From contig JAIBEW010000029.1 of NCBI GenBank assembly GCA_019459085.1, positions 62,001 to 126,000 on the forward strand: 64,000 nt of DNA, written 5' to 3'. The notes under the pieces are model-generated. The model was not told the origin of the DNA. It saw nothing but the letters and a program-made list of their open reading frames with translations, and ran no database searches. Shown in pieces: positions 1-8,919 of this stretch (within the stretch, counting starts at the first letter, position 1; each line of letters opens with the position of its first letter). Made by a program: the position numbers and the translations under genes. Source of the DNA: Kaistella sp. Its GTDB lineage: Bacteria; Bacteroidota; Bacteroidia; Flavobacteriales; Weeksellaceae.

Positions 1-48
1 ATCCTGAACCACGACCGACTCATTAAATTGGGACACGTGATTATCTAA
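1..48 (+). CDS. possible 3' end of an upstream gene (partial)
   Basis: Frame 1 is open from the left edge to a TAA at 46-48, giving 15 residues ending LIKLGHVII. The other two plus frames stop within the first 25 bases. This may be the tail of a plus-strand gene beginning outside the window, but 15 residues are too few to name it or to be certain that it is coding. Confidence 0.3.
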   Translation: MLNHDRLIKLGHVII

Positions 49-121
49 ACTTTTTAGAATTGAACATCATTTATTTTCCGAAAACCATTTGGCCTTTGGG
101 TTTTAAAATAGTCTGAATTAA

Positions 122-163
122 GCTGCTGTGCTTCTAAATCCTTAAAACTGCGGTCACAGCAGC
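122..163. other. 9-bp inverted repeat upstream of panB
   Basis: The arms GCTGCTGTG (122-130) and CACAGCAGC (155-163) are perfect complements separated by 24 bases, in the non-coding stretch 49-227 before panB. No T-tract follows, so a simple terminator is unlikely. It could be an operator or chance. No clear TAnnTTTG promoter was seen in this stretch. Confidence 0.3.
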
Positions 164-227
164 ACTTTGATCTTTATCCCCCATTTCTAATTATTCTTCA
201 TAACTTTACCCGCTTAAAAGGAAAAAT

Positions 228-1043
228 ATGTCTGTTCATACCGAACTCAAAAAAATCACCACCGAAACTTTGCGGAAAATGAAATTCGACAAAGAAAAAA
301 TCACGATGCTTACCGCATATGATTTTACAACTGCAAAAATGGTGGATGCAGGCGGTGTAGATTCCATTCTGATTGGCGATTCTGCAGCAAATGTGATGGC
401 AGGTTTCGAAACAACGCTTCCGATTACGCTGGATCAGATGATTTATCACACGCAATGTGTGGTGCGCGGTGTAGAAAGGGCTTTGATCGTAGCAGATCTT
501 CCTTTCGGAACATACCAGAGTAATTCTGAAAAAGCGCTGGAATCTGCAGTGCGCATGATGAAAGAAGGCGGTGCACATGCGATTAAAATTGAAGGCGGTA
601 TTGAGATTGAAAAATCGATCCGGAAAATTGTAAACGCCGGAATTCCGGTGATGGGACATTTGGGACTTACGCCACAATCCATTTATCAGTTCGGAACCTA
701 TAAAGTAAGAGCCAAAGAAGATGCGGAAGCTGAGAAGTTAATGAGCGATGCCAAACTTTTGGAAGAATTGGGATGTTTTGCACTGGTTCTGGAGAAAATT
801 CCTGCCGATCTGGCGAAAAAAGTTTCCGAAAGCATTTCAATTCCAACCATCGGAATCGGAGCCGGCCCCGACTGTGATGGACAGGTGTTGGTATATCACG
901 ATATGGTGGGAATGAACAAAGGATTTTCACCAAAATTTTTAAGAAGATACCTCGACCTTTATACGGAAATTACGGGAGCCGTGTCGCAGTATGTAAAAGA
1001 CGTAAAAAGTTCCGATTTCCCTAACAAAAACGAAAGTTACTGA
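228..1043 (+). CDS. panB: 3-methyl-2-oxobutanoate hydroxymethyltransferase
   Basis: Transfers a hydroxymethyl group from 5,10-methylene-tetrahydrofolate to 2-oxoisovalerate to make ketopantoate, the first committed step of pantothenate and CoA synthesis (cytosol). At 271 residues it is full length for PanB. Recognisable family blocks are [19 protein letters not shown] near residue 26, the metal-binding [13 protein letters not shown] just after it, the ADLPFGTYQ block near residue 88, KIEGG near residue 120, and GHLGLTPQS near residue 143. The ATG at 228 follows an A-rich AAAAGGAAAA stretch. Its stop overlaps the next start (TGATG), so translation is probably coupled. No other pantothenate gene is in the window. 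Confidence 0.95.
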   Translation: MSVHTELKKITTETLRKMKFDKEKITMLTAYDFTTAKMVDAGGVDSILIGDSAANVMAGFETTLPITLDQMIYHTQCVVRGVERALIVADLPFGTYQSNSEKALESAVRMMKEGGAHAIKIEGGIEIEKSIRKIVNAGIPVMGHLGLTPQSIYQFGTYKVRAKEDAEAEKLMSDAKLLEELGCFALVLEKIPADLAKKVSESISIPTIGIGAGPDCDGQVLVYHDMVGMNKGFSPKFLRRYLDLYTEITGAVSQYVKDVKSSDFPNKNESY

Positions 1044-1369
1044 TGAAAAACACACAATCTATACAGGGCATTTTATCCCTTGCCGCGCTGGTTTGCCTTA
1101 TTGTAGGCTGGTTCAATCTTTTTTCTCCGGAAATTAATGAACTTCTTTATCAGCGGGTCTTTTATATCCTGATCGGCGCAAGTTTCTTTTTCCAGGCGCC
1201 GGTTTTAGCCAATCCTAAAATGCAGTATCCGATGTATCTTGCTGCCGCATTCTGTGTGGTTGGAGCACTGCTTCCGGACAACTTGAATATGGGTTTTCTG
1301 AAAACTGCGGGTCTTTTTGGCGGCGTAATTCTGTCGATTTTCAACAGACCGCGTCAGGTCAGAAATTAA
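1043..1369 (+). CDS. small hydrophobic membrane protein, function unknown
   Basis: A 108-residue protein with about three to four hydrophobic segments (roughly residues 10-28, 36-54, 62-79 and 85-99) and a short basic C-terminus (NRPRQVRN). It is almost certainly an inner-membrane protein. The start overlaps the panB stop by one base, and its stop lies three bases before the pseudouridine synthase, so the three genes look co-transcribed. I recognise no family, and its neighbours give no clear clue to its role. Confidence 0.75.
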   Translation: MKNTQSIQGILSLAALVCLIVGWFNLFSPEINELLYQRVFYILIGASFFFQAPVLANPKMQYPMYLAAAFCVVGALLPDNLNMGFLKTAGLFGGVILSIFNRPRQVRN

Positions 1370-1372
1370 TTC

Positions 1373-2050
1373 ATGCAGGATCAAATTGTTTTTGAAGACA
1401 ACCATCTTCTGGTCATTAACAAAAAAACCGGGCAACTTGTTCAGGGCGACAAAACCGGTGATGCTTCTCTACTAGATCTTCTCAAAGATTTTATTAAAAA
1501 AAGAGACCACAAGCCCGGAAATGTTTTCCTTGGCCTTGTTCACCGGATCGACAGACCGACTTCCGGTCTCGTGATTTACGCAAAAACCTCCAAAGCACTT
1601 TCACGTTTGACTCAGATGGTGAAGAACCGGGAAATCAAAAAAACGTATTGGGCGGTAGTGGCTAAGGAAATGATTCCACACAGCGGAAGGCTGGTTCACT
1701 ATCTTCAGAAAAATGAAAAAACAAACAAAGCCACGGTTTTTATAAAAGTCACGGAAGGCGCAAAGGAATCTATCCTGAACTATCAGCTTATCAAAACCCT
1801 TGATAATTTTCATCTTCTGGAAATCGATCTGGAAACGGGGCGTCATCACCAGATCCGGGCGCAGTTGTCCAAAATCGGCATTCCGATAAAAGGAGATTTG
1901 AAATACGGCGCCGCGCGCTCCAATCCCAACGGCGGAATTCACCTTCATGCCCGAAAACTGGAATTCATTCATCCAGTAACCAACGAGAAAACGGAAATTG
2001 TAGCACCAGTTCCGGAAAATGATCCAGTGTGGAAAGCTTGTGAAGAATAA
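1373..2050 (+). CDS. RluA-family RNA pseudouridine synthase (short form)
   Basis: Isomerises uridine to pseudouridine in rRNA or tRNA. The catalytic motif HRIDRPTSGL, with the nucleophilic Asp, is near residues 57-66, followed by VIYAKTSKALSRL. The later LEIDLETGRHHQIRAQL block and IKGDLKYGA are also typical. At 225 residues it lacks the N-terminal S4 RNA-binding domain of RluC/RluD and begins directly with the catalytic fold, as in RluA/TruC-like enzymes. The RNA target cannot be read from sequence. It is the third gene of the panB operon. Confidence 0.9.
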   Translation: MQDQIVFEDNHLLVINKKTGQLVQGDKTGDASLLDLLKDFIKKRDHKPGNVFLGLVHRIDRPTSGLVIYAKTSKALSRLTQMVKNREIKKTYWAVVAKEMIPHSGRLVHYLQKNEKTNKATVFIKVTEGAKESILNYQLIKTLDNFHLLEIDLETGRHHQIRAQLSKIGIPIKGDLKYGAARSNPNGGIHLHARKLEFIHPVTNEKTEIVAPVPENDPVWKACEE

Positions 2051-2201
2051 TACGGTGATTCTGTTCGATAAAAAAACAACAATTTCCCGTGCTTCAGGAT
2101 TAAATTTTTAGGATTTCACATTATTAATTATATTTTAGTATAAATATAATAAGTAATCGACAAGAATGATGAATAATAGATTGTAGAAATGGACGGGCAA
2201 T

Positions 2202-2306
2202 GTTGCCGGACCATTTCTCACTGTTGCCGAACCATTTCTTACTGTTGCCGGATCATTTCTAAAGGTTACGGAACCAATTCCAACCCTTGCGGAATGATTT
2301 CTGAAG
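2202..2306. repeat. five degenerate tandem copies of a 21-bp unit
   Basis: Units begin at 2202, 2223, 2244, 2265 and 2286, each close to GTTGCCGGACCATTTCTCAC plus one base. The first three copies are nearly identical and the last two more diverged. The array lies in the 506-bp gap between the pseudouridine synthase and aconitase. On the minus strand it gives a 7-residue periodic open frame (RNxxATV-like), which I regard as a consequence of the repeat rather than a gene. Confidence 0.8.
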
Positions 2307-2315
2307 GCATCTATC

Positions 2316-2348
2316 ATTCCGTAGGAATCTCAGAGATGCTTGCAGCAT
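2316..2348. repeat. partial copy of the flavobacterial intergenic repeat
   Basis: The segment ATCATTCCGTAGGAATCTC followed by AGAGATGCTTGCAGCATGAC resembles the cluster at 23605-23841, which carries the complementary GAGATTCCTGCGGAATGACA. It is a dispersed intergenic repeat with no coding content. From 2349 to 2509 I see no further feature. Confidence 0.5.
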
Positions 2349-2509
2349 GACAAAAAGCGGCTTATAGCCAAGACAAACAGCGGATGACACGGCTAGCGTT
2401 TGCCATTAGTTGGAATTAAAGACAACAAATAAAAACTGTACAATAAAACATTTACGAAAGGAATAATGCGTGAGTAGGTTTCGAAGCACTCACTTGCTTA
2501 AATTAAACG

Positions 2510-2539
2510 AAAAAACCGCTCAGTTTCCTGAACGGTTTA
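2510..2539 (-). terminator. terminator of aconitase
   Basis: Read on the minus strand, the stem AAACCGttCAG/CTGAgCGGTTT with loop GAAA is followed by a T run. It starts 18 bases after the aconitase stop: a classic intrinsic terminator. Confidence 0.85.
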
Positions 2540-2556
2540 TAATAATTTGAAAAAAG

Positions 2557-4833
2557 TTAAGCGTTTCTTGCCGCTTCGGCAGCGATCAGATTTAAGGCTG
2601 AACCCGCTTTAAACCAATCGATTTGCTGTGTGTTATAGGTATGGTTTACGATAATCAGCTCTTTAGCACCGTCGGAATGAACCAATTCCAAAGTCAGTGG
2701 TTTTCCCGGAGCAAACTGATCCAAATCAAGGAAATTCACCGTATCATCTTCTCTGAATTTATCGTAATCTGTTTCGTTCTGGAAAGTCAGACCCAACATC
2801 CCCTGTTTTTTAAGATTCGTTTCGTGAATCCTTGCGAAGGATTTTACGAGAACGGCCTTCACACCAAGATGTCTCGGTTCCATTGCGGCATGTTCTCTGG
2901 AAGAACCTTCTCCATAATTCTGGTCTCCAACAACGATCGTCGGAACTCCCGCTGCTTTATAGGCTCTTGCTACTTTTGGAACTTCGCTGTATTCACCGGT
3001 CAATGCGTTTTTCACTTTATTGGTTTCCATATTGTAAGCGTTTATAGCGCCGATCAACATGTTATTTGAGATATTATCCAGGTGACCTCTGTATTTCAGC
3101 CACGGGCCCGCCATTGAAATATGGTCGGTCGTACATTTTCCGAAAGCTTTGATCAAAACTCTAGCTCCGGTAATATTCTGTCCGTCCCAAGGCTGGAAAG
3201 GTTCCAGCAATTGCAGTCTGTCCGAAGTCGGGCTCACCGCAACCTGAACGTGAGAACCGTCTGCTGAAGGCGCCTGATAACCGTTGTCATCTACCGCGAA
3301 TCCTTTTTCCGGAAGTTCAAAACCTTTCGGCTCGTTCAATCTGATCTGTTCACCGTTTTGATTGGTTAACGTATCGGTAATCGGGTTAAAATCAAGTCTT
3401 CCTGAAATTGCCACTGCGGCTACCATTTCCGGAGACGCTACAAAAGCGTGTGTATTCGGATTTCCGTCGGCTCTTTTTGCAAAGTTTCTGTTGAAGGAGT
3501 GAATGATGGAGTTTTTCTCGCCTTTTTCAGCACCTTCTCTGTCCCACTGTCCGATACAAGGTCCGCAAGCGTTCGTAAAGATTCTTGCAGATTCAAATTT
3601 CCTGAAGGAATCCATGAATCCGTCTCTTTCTGCAGTAAATTTCACTTGTTCAGAGCCTGGGTTGATTCCTAAAATAGCCTTTGGTTTCACACCTTTTGCC
3701 ACTGCATCTTCAACAATAGAGGCAGCTCTGGACAAATCTTCATAAGAGGAATTCGTACATGAACCGATTAAAGCCCATTCTACATCAAGTGGCCATCCGT
3801 TCGCTTCAGCTTTTGCTCTGAATTCAGAAACCGGAGTCGCCAAATCGGGAGTAAAAGGTCCGTTCAGATGCGGCGCCAGTTCATCAAGGTTGATTTCGAT
3901 GACCTGATCGAAATACAGTTCAGGATTTTCATATACTTCATGGTCACCGGTTAAATGTTCAGCGATTTTATCGGCAGCTTCCACAACATCCTGTCTTCCG
4001 GTTGCTGCTAAATATCTTCTCATGGAATCATCATATCCGAAAGTCGAAGTTGTTGCCCCGATTTCAGCACCCATGTTAGAAATAGTTCCTTTTCCTGTTG
4101 CAGAAAGGTTTTTTGCCCCTTCTCCAAAATATTCAACGATGCATCCGGTTCCCCCTTTTACAGTAAGGATTCCGGCAACTTTAAGAATCACATCTTTCGC
4201 AGAAGTCCATCCGTTCAGTTTTCCGGTTAATTTAACACCGATCAATTTCGGCATTTTCAGTTCCCACGCCATTCCGGCCATTACATCAACCGCATCTGCG
4301 CCACCCACTCCGATGGCCACCATTCCTAAACCTCCTGCATTTACGGTATGTGAATCAGTACCGATCATCATTCCTCCGGGAAAAGCATAATTTTCCAAAA
4401 CTACCTGATGAATGATTCCTGCACCCGGTTTCCAGAAGCCGATTCCGTATTTATCGCAAACTGAACTTAAAAAATTGAAAACTTCTGAATTTTTATTGAT
4501 TCCTTCCTGCAAATCTGCTTCAGCTCCAACTCTCGCCTGAATCAGGTGATCGGCATGAGCGGTAGAAGGAACCGCAACCTTAGATTTTCCGGCCTGCATA
4601 AACTGCAGGAGTGCCATTTGCGCTGTTGCATCCTGCATCGCTACACGATCCGGAGCAAAATCTACATAAGAATTCCCTCTTTCGTAAGATTGTGTTGCAT
4701 TGCCTTCCCAAAGGTGGGTATAAAGAATTTTTTCTGAAAGTGTCAATGGTTTTCCCACGGCTGCTCTTGCTGCTGCAACTCTTTCAGGATAACGCTCATA
4801 CACTTTTTTGATCATGTCGATGTCGAATGTCAT
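2557..4833 (-). CDS. acn: aconitate hydratase (mitochondrial-type aconitase)
   Basis: Interconverts citrate and isocitrate in the TCA cycle using a [4Fe-4S] cluster. The cluster ligands are visible: the Cys of [10 protein letters not shown] and the pair in [12 protein letters not shown]. Other aconitase blocks are [29 protein letters not shown], and the swivel-domain [22 protein letters not shown]. At 758 residues it matches mitochondrial-type aconitase rather than AcnA (about 890) or AcnB (about 865). The frame extends to a TTG at 4854, but the predicted transcription start is only a few bases upstream of it and the ATG at 4833 gives [19 protein letters not shown], so I use the ATG. It is a single-gene unit with its own promoter and terminator. 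Confidence 0.95.
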   Translation of the reverse strand: MTFDIDMIKKVYERYPERVAAARAAVGKPLTLSEKILYTHLWEGNATQSYERGNSYVDFAPDRVAMQDATAQMALLQFMQAGKSKVAVPSTAHADHLIQARVGAEADLQEGINKNSEVFNFLSSVCDKYGIGFWKPGAGIIHQVVLENYAFPGGMMIGTDSHTVNAGGLGMVAIGVGGADAVDVMAGMAWELKMPKLIGVKLTGKLNGWTSAKDVILKVAGILTVKGGTGCIVEYFGEGAKNLSATGKGTISNMGAEIGATTSTFGYDDSMRRYLAATGRQDVVEAADKIAEHLTGDHEVYENPELYFDQVIEINLDELAPHLNGPFTPDLATPVSEFRAKAEANGWPLDVEWALIGSCTNSSYEDLSRAASIVEDAVAKGVKPKAILGINPGSEQVKFTAERDGFMDSFRKFESARIFTNACGPCIGQWDREGAEKGEKNSIIHSFNRNFAKRADGNPNTHAFVASPEMVAAVAISGRLDFNPITDTLTNQNGEQIRLNEPKGFELPEKGFAVDDNGYQAPSADGSHVQVAVSPTSDRLQLLEPFQPWDGQNITGARVLIKAFGKCTTDHISMAGPWLKYRGHLDNISNNMLIGAINAYNMETNKVKNALTGEYSEVPKVARAYKAAGVPTIVVGDQNYGEGSSREHAAMEPRHLGVKAVLVKSFARIHETNLKKQGMLGLTFQNETDYDKFREDDTVNFLDLDQFAPGKPLTLELVHSDGAKELIIVNHTYNTQQIDWFKAGSALNLIAAEAARNA

Positions 4834-4866
4834 ATCTGTTCGTTTTAAGTTCAAAATTTAGAAGTT

Positions 4867-4874
4867 CAAAAATA
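4867..4874 (-). promoter_or_regulatory. -7 promoter box for aconitase
   Basis: TATTTTTG on the minus strand matches TAnnTTTG. Transcription would start near 4860, leaving about 27 bases before the ATG at 4833. Confidence 0.55.
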
Positions 4875-4983
4875 CGAATTTTTTGGGTTTCAGACCGCTT
4901 AAATTCATTTAGAATTCGTATAAATATAATGAAGCGCATCTATTTCTTCCCTGAATTCAGTTTTTGACTAAATGAAAAAAACT

Positions 4984-4991
4984 TATTTTTG
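4984..4991 (+). promoter_or_regulatory. -7 promoter box for the WG-repeat protein
   Basis: TATTTTTG lies inside the in-frame extension of the WG-repeat gene, placing the transcription start near 4998. The ATG at 4972 would therefore not be on the transcript, which supports the start at 5017. Confidence 0.55.
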
Positions 4992-5016
4992 GCAGAAATT
5001 TTGCAAACCGCCGGTT

Positions 5017-5772
5017 ATGAAGAACATTTTGATTTTTATCTTTTTAAGTTTTTTCCTGCTATTTTCAGCACAGAAAAAGGCAGTGGGGAAACCGGCGCCT
5101 GTAAAAAAAACCGAGCAGAAAACAACTACTCCTAAGACCAATCCCGATCTGGTAAAGATTAACGACTCAATTCCGGCTTTGATTCCACAGAAGACAGAAG
5201 GAAAATTCGGTTTTGTGAACCAGAAAGGAAAAATAGTCATCAAACCGGAATACACCAATGTCGGGTTCTTTGCGGAAGACTGCAATCTCCTCAATTCACC
5301 TAATGAAAAGGTTCAGAAATTTGGCTCAAAAAAATATGCTTCCGTCCGGCTGAACGGAATAGATTTCAGAATCGATGAAAACGGAAAAAGAGTCTATCAG
5401 TTCAAAGACACCGATTTAGGAAAATGCAAACCGCAATACAAAGCACAGCTTTTTCACGCCTTTGTCCTCGGAAATTATTACGGAATCATTGAAGATTCTA
5501 AGTTTGTAAATGCTGCTGATTACCGTCAGTATCATATTTACCCGCAGTATGATTATCTTCATATTCTGGAAGGCGACGATCTTAAAAACCCGATGATCAT
5601 TGCCTCGCGTGACAACCGTTTCGGAATTATTGATGTGAATAACCGCGTAATTGTACCTTTTATTTATTCTGACATCAAAAGAAATTTCGCCTGGAAACTC
5701 GCCCGTCTTTTTGAAGTGACCCAGGACGGCAAAAACTACTATTATATTGATCTCCAAAATAAAGGTTATTGA
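5017..5772 (+). CDS. exported WG-repeat protein
   Basis: Begins MKNILIFIFLSFFLLFSAQ, a clear signal peptide, followed by a Lys/Pro/Thr-rich linker (about residues 19-50). WG (beta-propeller-like) repeat units follow: GKFGFVNQKGKIVIKPEY near residue 66 and NRFGIIDVNNRVIVPFIYSDI near residue 206, with a more diverged unit (NYYGIIEDSKF) between them. The family is widespread in Bacteroidota and its function is unknown; binding is usually assumed. An upstream in-frame ATG at 4972 lies before the predicted -7 box, so the start at 5017, which also exposes the signal peptide at the N-terminus, is preferred. Confidence 0.8.
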   Translation: MKNILIFIFLSFFLLFSAQKKAVGKPAPVKKTEQKTTTPKTNPDLVKINDSIPALIPQKTEGKFGFVNQKGKIVIKPEYTNVGFFAEDCNLLNSPNEKVQKFGSKKYASVRLNGIDFRIDENGKRVYQFKDTDLGKCKPQYKAQLFHAFVLGNYYGIIEDSKFVNAADYRQYHIYPQYDYLHILEGDDLKNPMIIASRDNRFGIIDVNNRVIVPFIYSDIKRNFAWKLARLFEVTQDGKNYYYIDLQNKGY

Positions 5773-5783
5773 TTTAAAATTTG

Positions 5784-5791
5784 TATTTTTG
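5784..5791 (+). promoter_or_regulatory. -7 promoter box for the TPP riboswitch transcript
   Basis: TATTTTTG matches TAnnTTTG and predicts transcription from about 5798, just before the riboswitch aptamer. Confidence 0.6.
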
Positions 5792-5803
5792 CCATCAGAA
5801 ATT

Positions 5804-5870
5804 AAAGGGGTGCTGTGAAAAGCTGAGATTATACCCAATGAACCTGGAACAGGTAATGCTGTTTAGGGAG
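5804..5870 (+). ncRNA. TPP (THI-element) riboswitch
   Basis: All conserved THI blocks appear in order: GGGGTGC (5807-5813), CTGAGA (5823-5828), ATACCC (5831-5836), GAACCTG (5840-5846), GGTAATGC (5852-5859) and AGGGA (5865-5869). GGGGT pairs with ATACCC to form P2, GCT/AGC closes the P3 stem, and CCTG/CAGG forms P4/P5. The aptamer senses thiamin pyrophosphate. It lies 75 bases before the TonB-dependent receptor, which is therefore expected to be turned down when TPP is plentiful. Confidence 0.95.
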
Positions 5871-5917
5871 CGGTCTTCGGACTGATTTATTGTATAATTT
5901 TTTTTCGTTCCCCTTTT
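5871..5917 (+). promoter_or_regulatory. expression platform of the TPP riboswitch
   Basis: Directly after the aptamer, CGGTC-TTCG-GACTG (5871-5884) forms a 5-bp hairpin with a UUCG tetraloop. A run of eight T follows at 5898-5905. Then CCCCTTT (5910-5916) is complementary to AAAGGGG (5804-5810), the 5' strand of P2, so the two pairings are mutually exclusive. How these elements switch expression is inferred, not shown. Confidence 0.5.
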
Positions 5918-5944
5918 ATTCAATTAATCTTAAAAATTAAAAGA

Positions 5945-8047
5945 ATGAAAGGATTTGTTATTTTAGGACTTTGCGTAAGTCCACTCGTCTGTGCGCAGAA
6001 TTTGCCGCAGGATACCGCAAAAATTCATGAAATCGAAAGTGTAAATTTCACGAAAAGGTTGCCGGTTTCAAAAGAAATCATCAACGTTGAAAGAGATTTG
6101 GGTGCCAAAAATCTGGGGCAGGATTTACCGATTCTCCTGAAAAACCAGACTTCCGTTATTTCCACTTCAGATGCGGGAAACGGTGTTGGTTACACCGGAT
6201 TCCGGATTCGGGGAGTCGGCGGAAACGGCATTAACGTCATGATGAACGGGGTTCCTTATAATGATGCCGAATCGCAGGGAACTTTTTTTGTTGATGTTCC
6301 TGATTTAACGAGTTCTGCCTCACAGATCGTGATCCAGCGCGGCGTTGGAACTTCTTCGAACGGTGTTTCTGCTTTCGGAGCGAGCGTAAATGTGATTTCT
6401 AAAGATCCGGATGAAAAATTTTACCTGAAATCTGATAATTCACTCGGTTCCTTCAATACCTACAAATATTCTGCTGAAGTGGGAAGCGGAAAATTCTGGA
6501 ACAACCGGCTCAGTGTAATGGGACGTTACACGAAAATTTATTCTGACGGATTTATCGACCGGGCTTCAGCAGACCTTGATTCCTATAATTTTACCGCTCT
6601 TTTTGAGGAAGATAAAACCAAAATCCGCATTATCGCTTTCGGCGGAAAGGAAAAAACGTACCAGGCATGGAACGGCATCGACAAAGCAACCTGGGAAACC
6701 AACCCGAAATTCAATTATTCCGGCGCTATTTATGATGAAAACTGGGAAAATATCGTTAATTTCTACGATAACGAAACCGACAATTACCGACAAAATCACT
6801 ATCAGCTGTTGTGGGAACAGAATTTAAGTTCAAACTGGAATCTGGAAACTACTTTTCATTATACCAAAGGAAAAGGTTACTACGTAAACTATAAGCAGGG
6901 CGCTGAATTTTTGCAGTACAATTTACCGAATCAGGGTGCCGATGAATATTCCGATTTTATTCGGAAAAAGTGGCTCGACAATGATTTCTACGGTGGTGTA
7001 ACCACGCTTTACGGAAAATTAAACAATCTGGATCTCAATTTCGGATTGGTAGCCAACCAGTATTTCGGCAGACATTTCGGAAATGTATCCGGCGTTTTTT
7101 ATCCGCAGATTTCGGAGCACGAATATTACCGAAACCAATCGGTAAAAAATGAGACCGCAGGTTTTGCAAAAGCTATTTTCACCCTGAATAAATTTGAAAT
7201 TTTCGGTGATTTACAGCTCAGAAAAATCAGTTACGATACTGAAATCCTGATGCAGGGCGACGGTGAAGGCGCGAACCTAAACAAAACCTGGCTTTTCTTC
7301 AATCCGAAAGTGGGTTTCAATTACAGAATACATTCAGGGAAACTTTTCCTCTCCTACTCGCACGCTCACCGCGAACCGAACCGCGATGATCTTTTTGCGA
7401 ATCCCGAAACTCAGGCCGAGAAACTTCACGACTTGGAGGCAGGAATTGAAAAAACACTCGGGAATTTCTCTTTCACCGCCAACGGTTACTATATGAATTA
7501 TGTAAACCAGCTGGTTTTGAACGGGAAAATCAATAATATAGGAGAATTTATCAGAGAAAATTCTGGGAAAAGTTACCGTCTCGGACTTGAATTGGGCGCA
7601 TTGGCGAAACTTTCTGAAAAATGGAATCTTTCGGGGAATCTGACTTTAAGTACAAACGAAAATACCGATTTCAGAACCGAAAACCAGGGGCTGCAGAATC
7701 TCGGCAACACGCCAATTTCCTTCTCTCCTGAAATCATTGCGAATGCGCTCATCAGTTTCGCTCCGGCGAAGAACTTCAGCGTTGGTCTGCAGAATCAGTT
7801 TGTCGGAAGCCAGTATCTGGACAATACGCAGAATGAAAATTTAAAATTACCTGAATATTTTCTGACTGATTTCAACGCGAAATATACCCTCAACCTGAAA
7901 AGAACCGCTGTCGACTTTAAACTGCTCGTGAATAATGTTTTCGATAAAAAATATGTGAACAACGGATATGTTTATGACGAATCTCCTTATTATTTTTCGC
8001 AGGCGGGATTTAATTTCCTCTTTGGAGTAAGTCTGCTGTTTAAATAA
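5945..8047 (+). CDS. TonB-dependent outer-membrane receptor, probable thiamin uptake
   Basis: A 700-residue outer-membrane transporter with a signal peptide ending near VCAQ (residue 18). The plug domain spans about residues 40-155, with the TonB plug sequence GFRIRGVGGNGINVMMNGVPYNDAESQG and VIQRGVGTSSNGVSAFGASVNV. The rest is a beta-barrel ending in an aromatic-rich strand with C-terminal Phe-Lys. It has no N-terminal carboxypeptidase-like domain, unlike SusC. The substrate assignment comes from the TPP riboswitch in its leader: THI-regulated receptors in Bacteroidota are predicted to import thiamin or a precursor. No thiamin biosynthesis gene is adjacent. Confidence 0.9.
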   Translation: MKGFVILGLCVSPLVCAQNLPQDTAKIHEIESVNFTKRLPVSKEIINVERDLGAKNLGQDLPILLKNQTSVISTSDAGNGVGYTGFRIRGVGGNGINVMMNGVPYNDAESQGTFFVDVPDLTSSASQIVIQRGVGTSSNGVSAFGASVNVISKDPDEKFYLKSDNSLGSFNTYKYSAEVGSGKFWNNRLSVMGRYTKIYSDGFIDRASADLDSYNFTALFEEDKTKIRIIAFGGKEKTYQAWNGIDKATWETNPKFNYSGAIYDENWENIVNFYDNETDNYRQNHYQLLWEQNLSSNWNLETTFHYTKGKGYYVNYKQGAEFLQYNLPNQGADEYSDFIRKKWLDNDFYGGVTTLYGKLNNLDLNFGLVANQYFGRHFGNVSGVFYPQISEHEYYRNQSVKNETAGFAKAIFTLNKFEIFGDLQLRKISYDTEILMQGDGEGANLNKTWLFFNPKVGFNYRIHSGKLFLSYSHAHREPNRDDLFANPETQAEKLHDLEAGIEKTLGNFSFTANGYYMNYVNQLVLNGKINNIGEFIRENSGKSYRLGLELGALAKLSEKWNLSGNLTLSTNENTDFRTENQGLQNLGNTPISFSPEIIANALISFAPAKNFSVGLQNQFVGSQYLDNTQNENLKLPEYFLTDFNAKYTLNLKRTAVDFKLLVNNVFDKKYVNNGYVYDESPYYFSQAGFNFLFGVSLLFK

Positions 8048-8122
8048 TCCAAAAAATTAAGAAGAATTGGAGTTGATCTTTTTTAAATAACCCCGGGCTT
8101 TATAAAAGTCAGTAAAAAATTA

Positions 8123-8130
8123 TAAATTTG
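8123..8130 (+). promoter_or_regulatory. -7 promoter box for the HU-like gene
   Basis: TAAATTTG; transcription should start almost at the ATG (8137), so the mRNA may be leaderless. The TTG at 8128 overlaps the box and is not a plausible start codon. Confidence 0.6.
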
Positions 8131-8136
8131 CGGCAA

Positions 8137-8919
8137 ATGATCATTTCCAATTACCTTCTTGAATATCTGACTAAAAACGGAAAAGCCACGCTTTCAGGCT
8201 TCGGCAGTTTTGCTGGTGAAAATGCTGCTGCAGTGCTGAACCAGGAAAACAAAACGCTGCTCCCACCAGGCAAAAAAATCACTTTTTTAGCCGACTATGA
8301 GATTCAGAATGATGAGTTTGCCCAATTTCTAGCGGGTCGAAAAAACATTTCGGTGGAATCTGCTCTTGCAGAGCTTAAACAGCAGACCGATTTCTGGAAA
8401 AACAAAATCAATGAGGGAGAAAATTTCACCATCGAAAATCTTGGGGAATTTAAAATCTCAGGAGAATCGGTTAAGTTTATGGGAAATAGAATCGCTGCAG
8501 AAAATTCAGATTTCTATGGTCTTGAAGAGATTAACCTGAATGATTTAAGGAAAAACACGGGCATCCAACAGGTGAAAACTGAGGAAAATCCTGCTAAAAA
8601 ATACCGCTTCAGCAATGCTTTATTATGGATCTTACTTCTGACAATCCCGGTTTCGGGAATGGTGTATGTAGGGATTTATCAGCCTGAAATGCTGTTTGGG
8701 AAAAAATCTTTCCCCGCAGCTCCAAAGGAGAAGAAAATCATTAAAAAAGATACTGCGCAAACAAGAGTAAAACCAACTTTGGCAGATTCTTTAAAGACAG
8801 ATTCAGTTAAAACTGCCGCAGCAGTTGTTCCTACTAAAAAATGGACTAAAAAGTCCAACAGAAAATACACAAAAAACAAATGGCGCAAAGCAAAAAAGCG
8901 AGTGAATCGCTCACAATAA
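8137..8919 (+). CDS. HU/CCDC81-like membrane protein without a SPOR domain
   Basis: Residues 1-130 resemble the paired HU-type domains of the bacterial HU-CCDC81 family: ISNYLLEYLTKNGKATLSGFGSF, then a second copy with INEGENFTIENLGEFKISGE. One membrane segment follows near residues 165-185 (ALLWILLLTIPVSGMVYVGI). The region after it is Lys- and Ala-rich and ends in a strongly basic tail (KKWTKKSNRKYTKNKW...). Related proteins usually end in a peptidoglycan-binding SPOR domain, which I do not see here. The last 40 bases overlap the next gene in another frame. Predicted topology: N-terminus cytoplasmic, basic tail periplasmic. Confidence 0.7.
   Translation: MIISNYLLEYLTKNGKATLSGFGSFAGENAAAVLNQENKTLLPPGKKITFLADYEIQNDEFAQFLAGRKNISVESALAELKQQTDFWKNKINEGENFTIENLGEFKISGESVKFMGNRIAAENSDFYGLEEINLNDLRKNTGIQQVKTEENPAKKYRFSNALLWILLLTIPVSGMVYVGIYQPEMLFGKKSFPAAPKEKKIIKKDTAQTRVKPTLADSLKTDSVKTAAAVVPTKKWTKKSNRKYTKNKWRKAKKRVNRSQ

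Noticed and set aside
2135-2317. 60-residue minus-strand open frame with a heptad pattern
   Set aside because: It is generated by the 21-bp tandem repeat (a multiple of three) and has no promoter, no family resemblance and an unlikely composition.
4834-4854. Longer aconitase N-terminus from a TTG
   Set aside because: The TTG is about six bases from the predicted transcription start and the ATG at 4833 gives the usual N-terminus.
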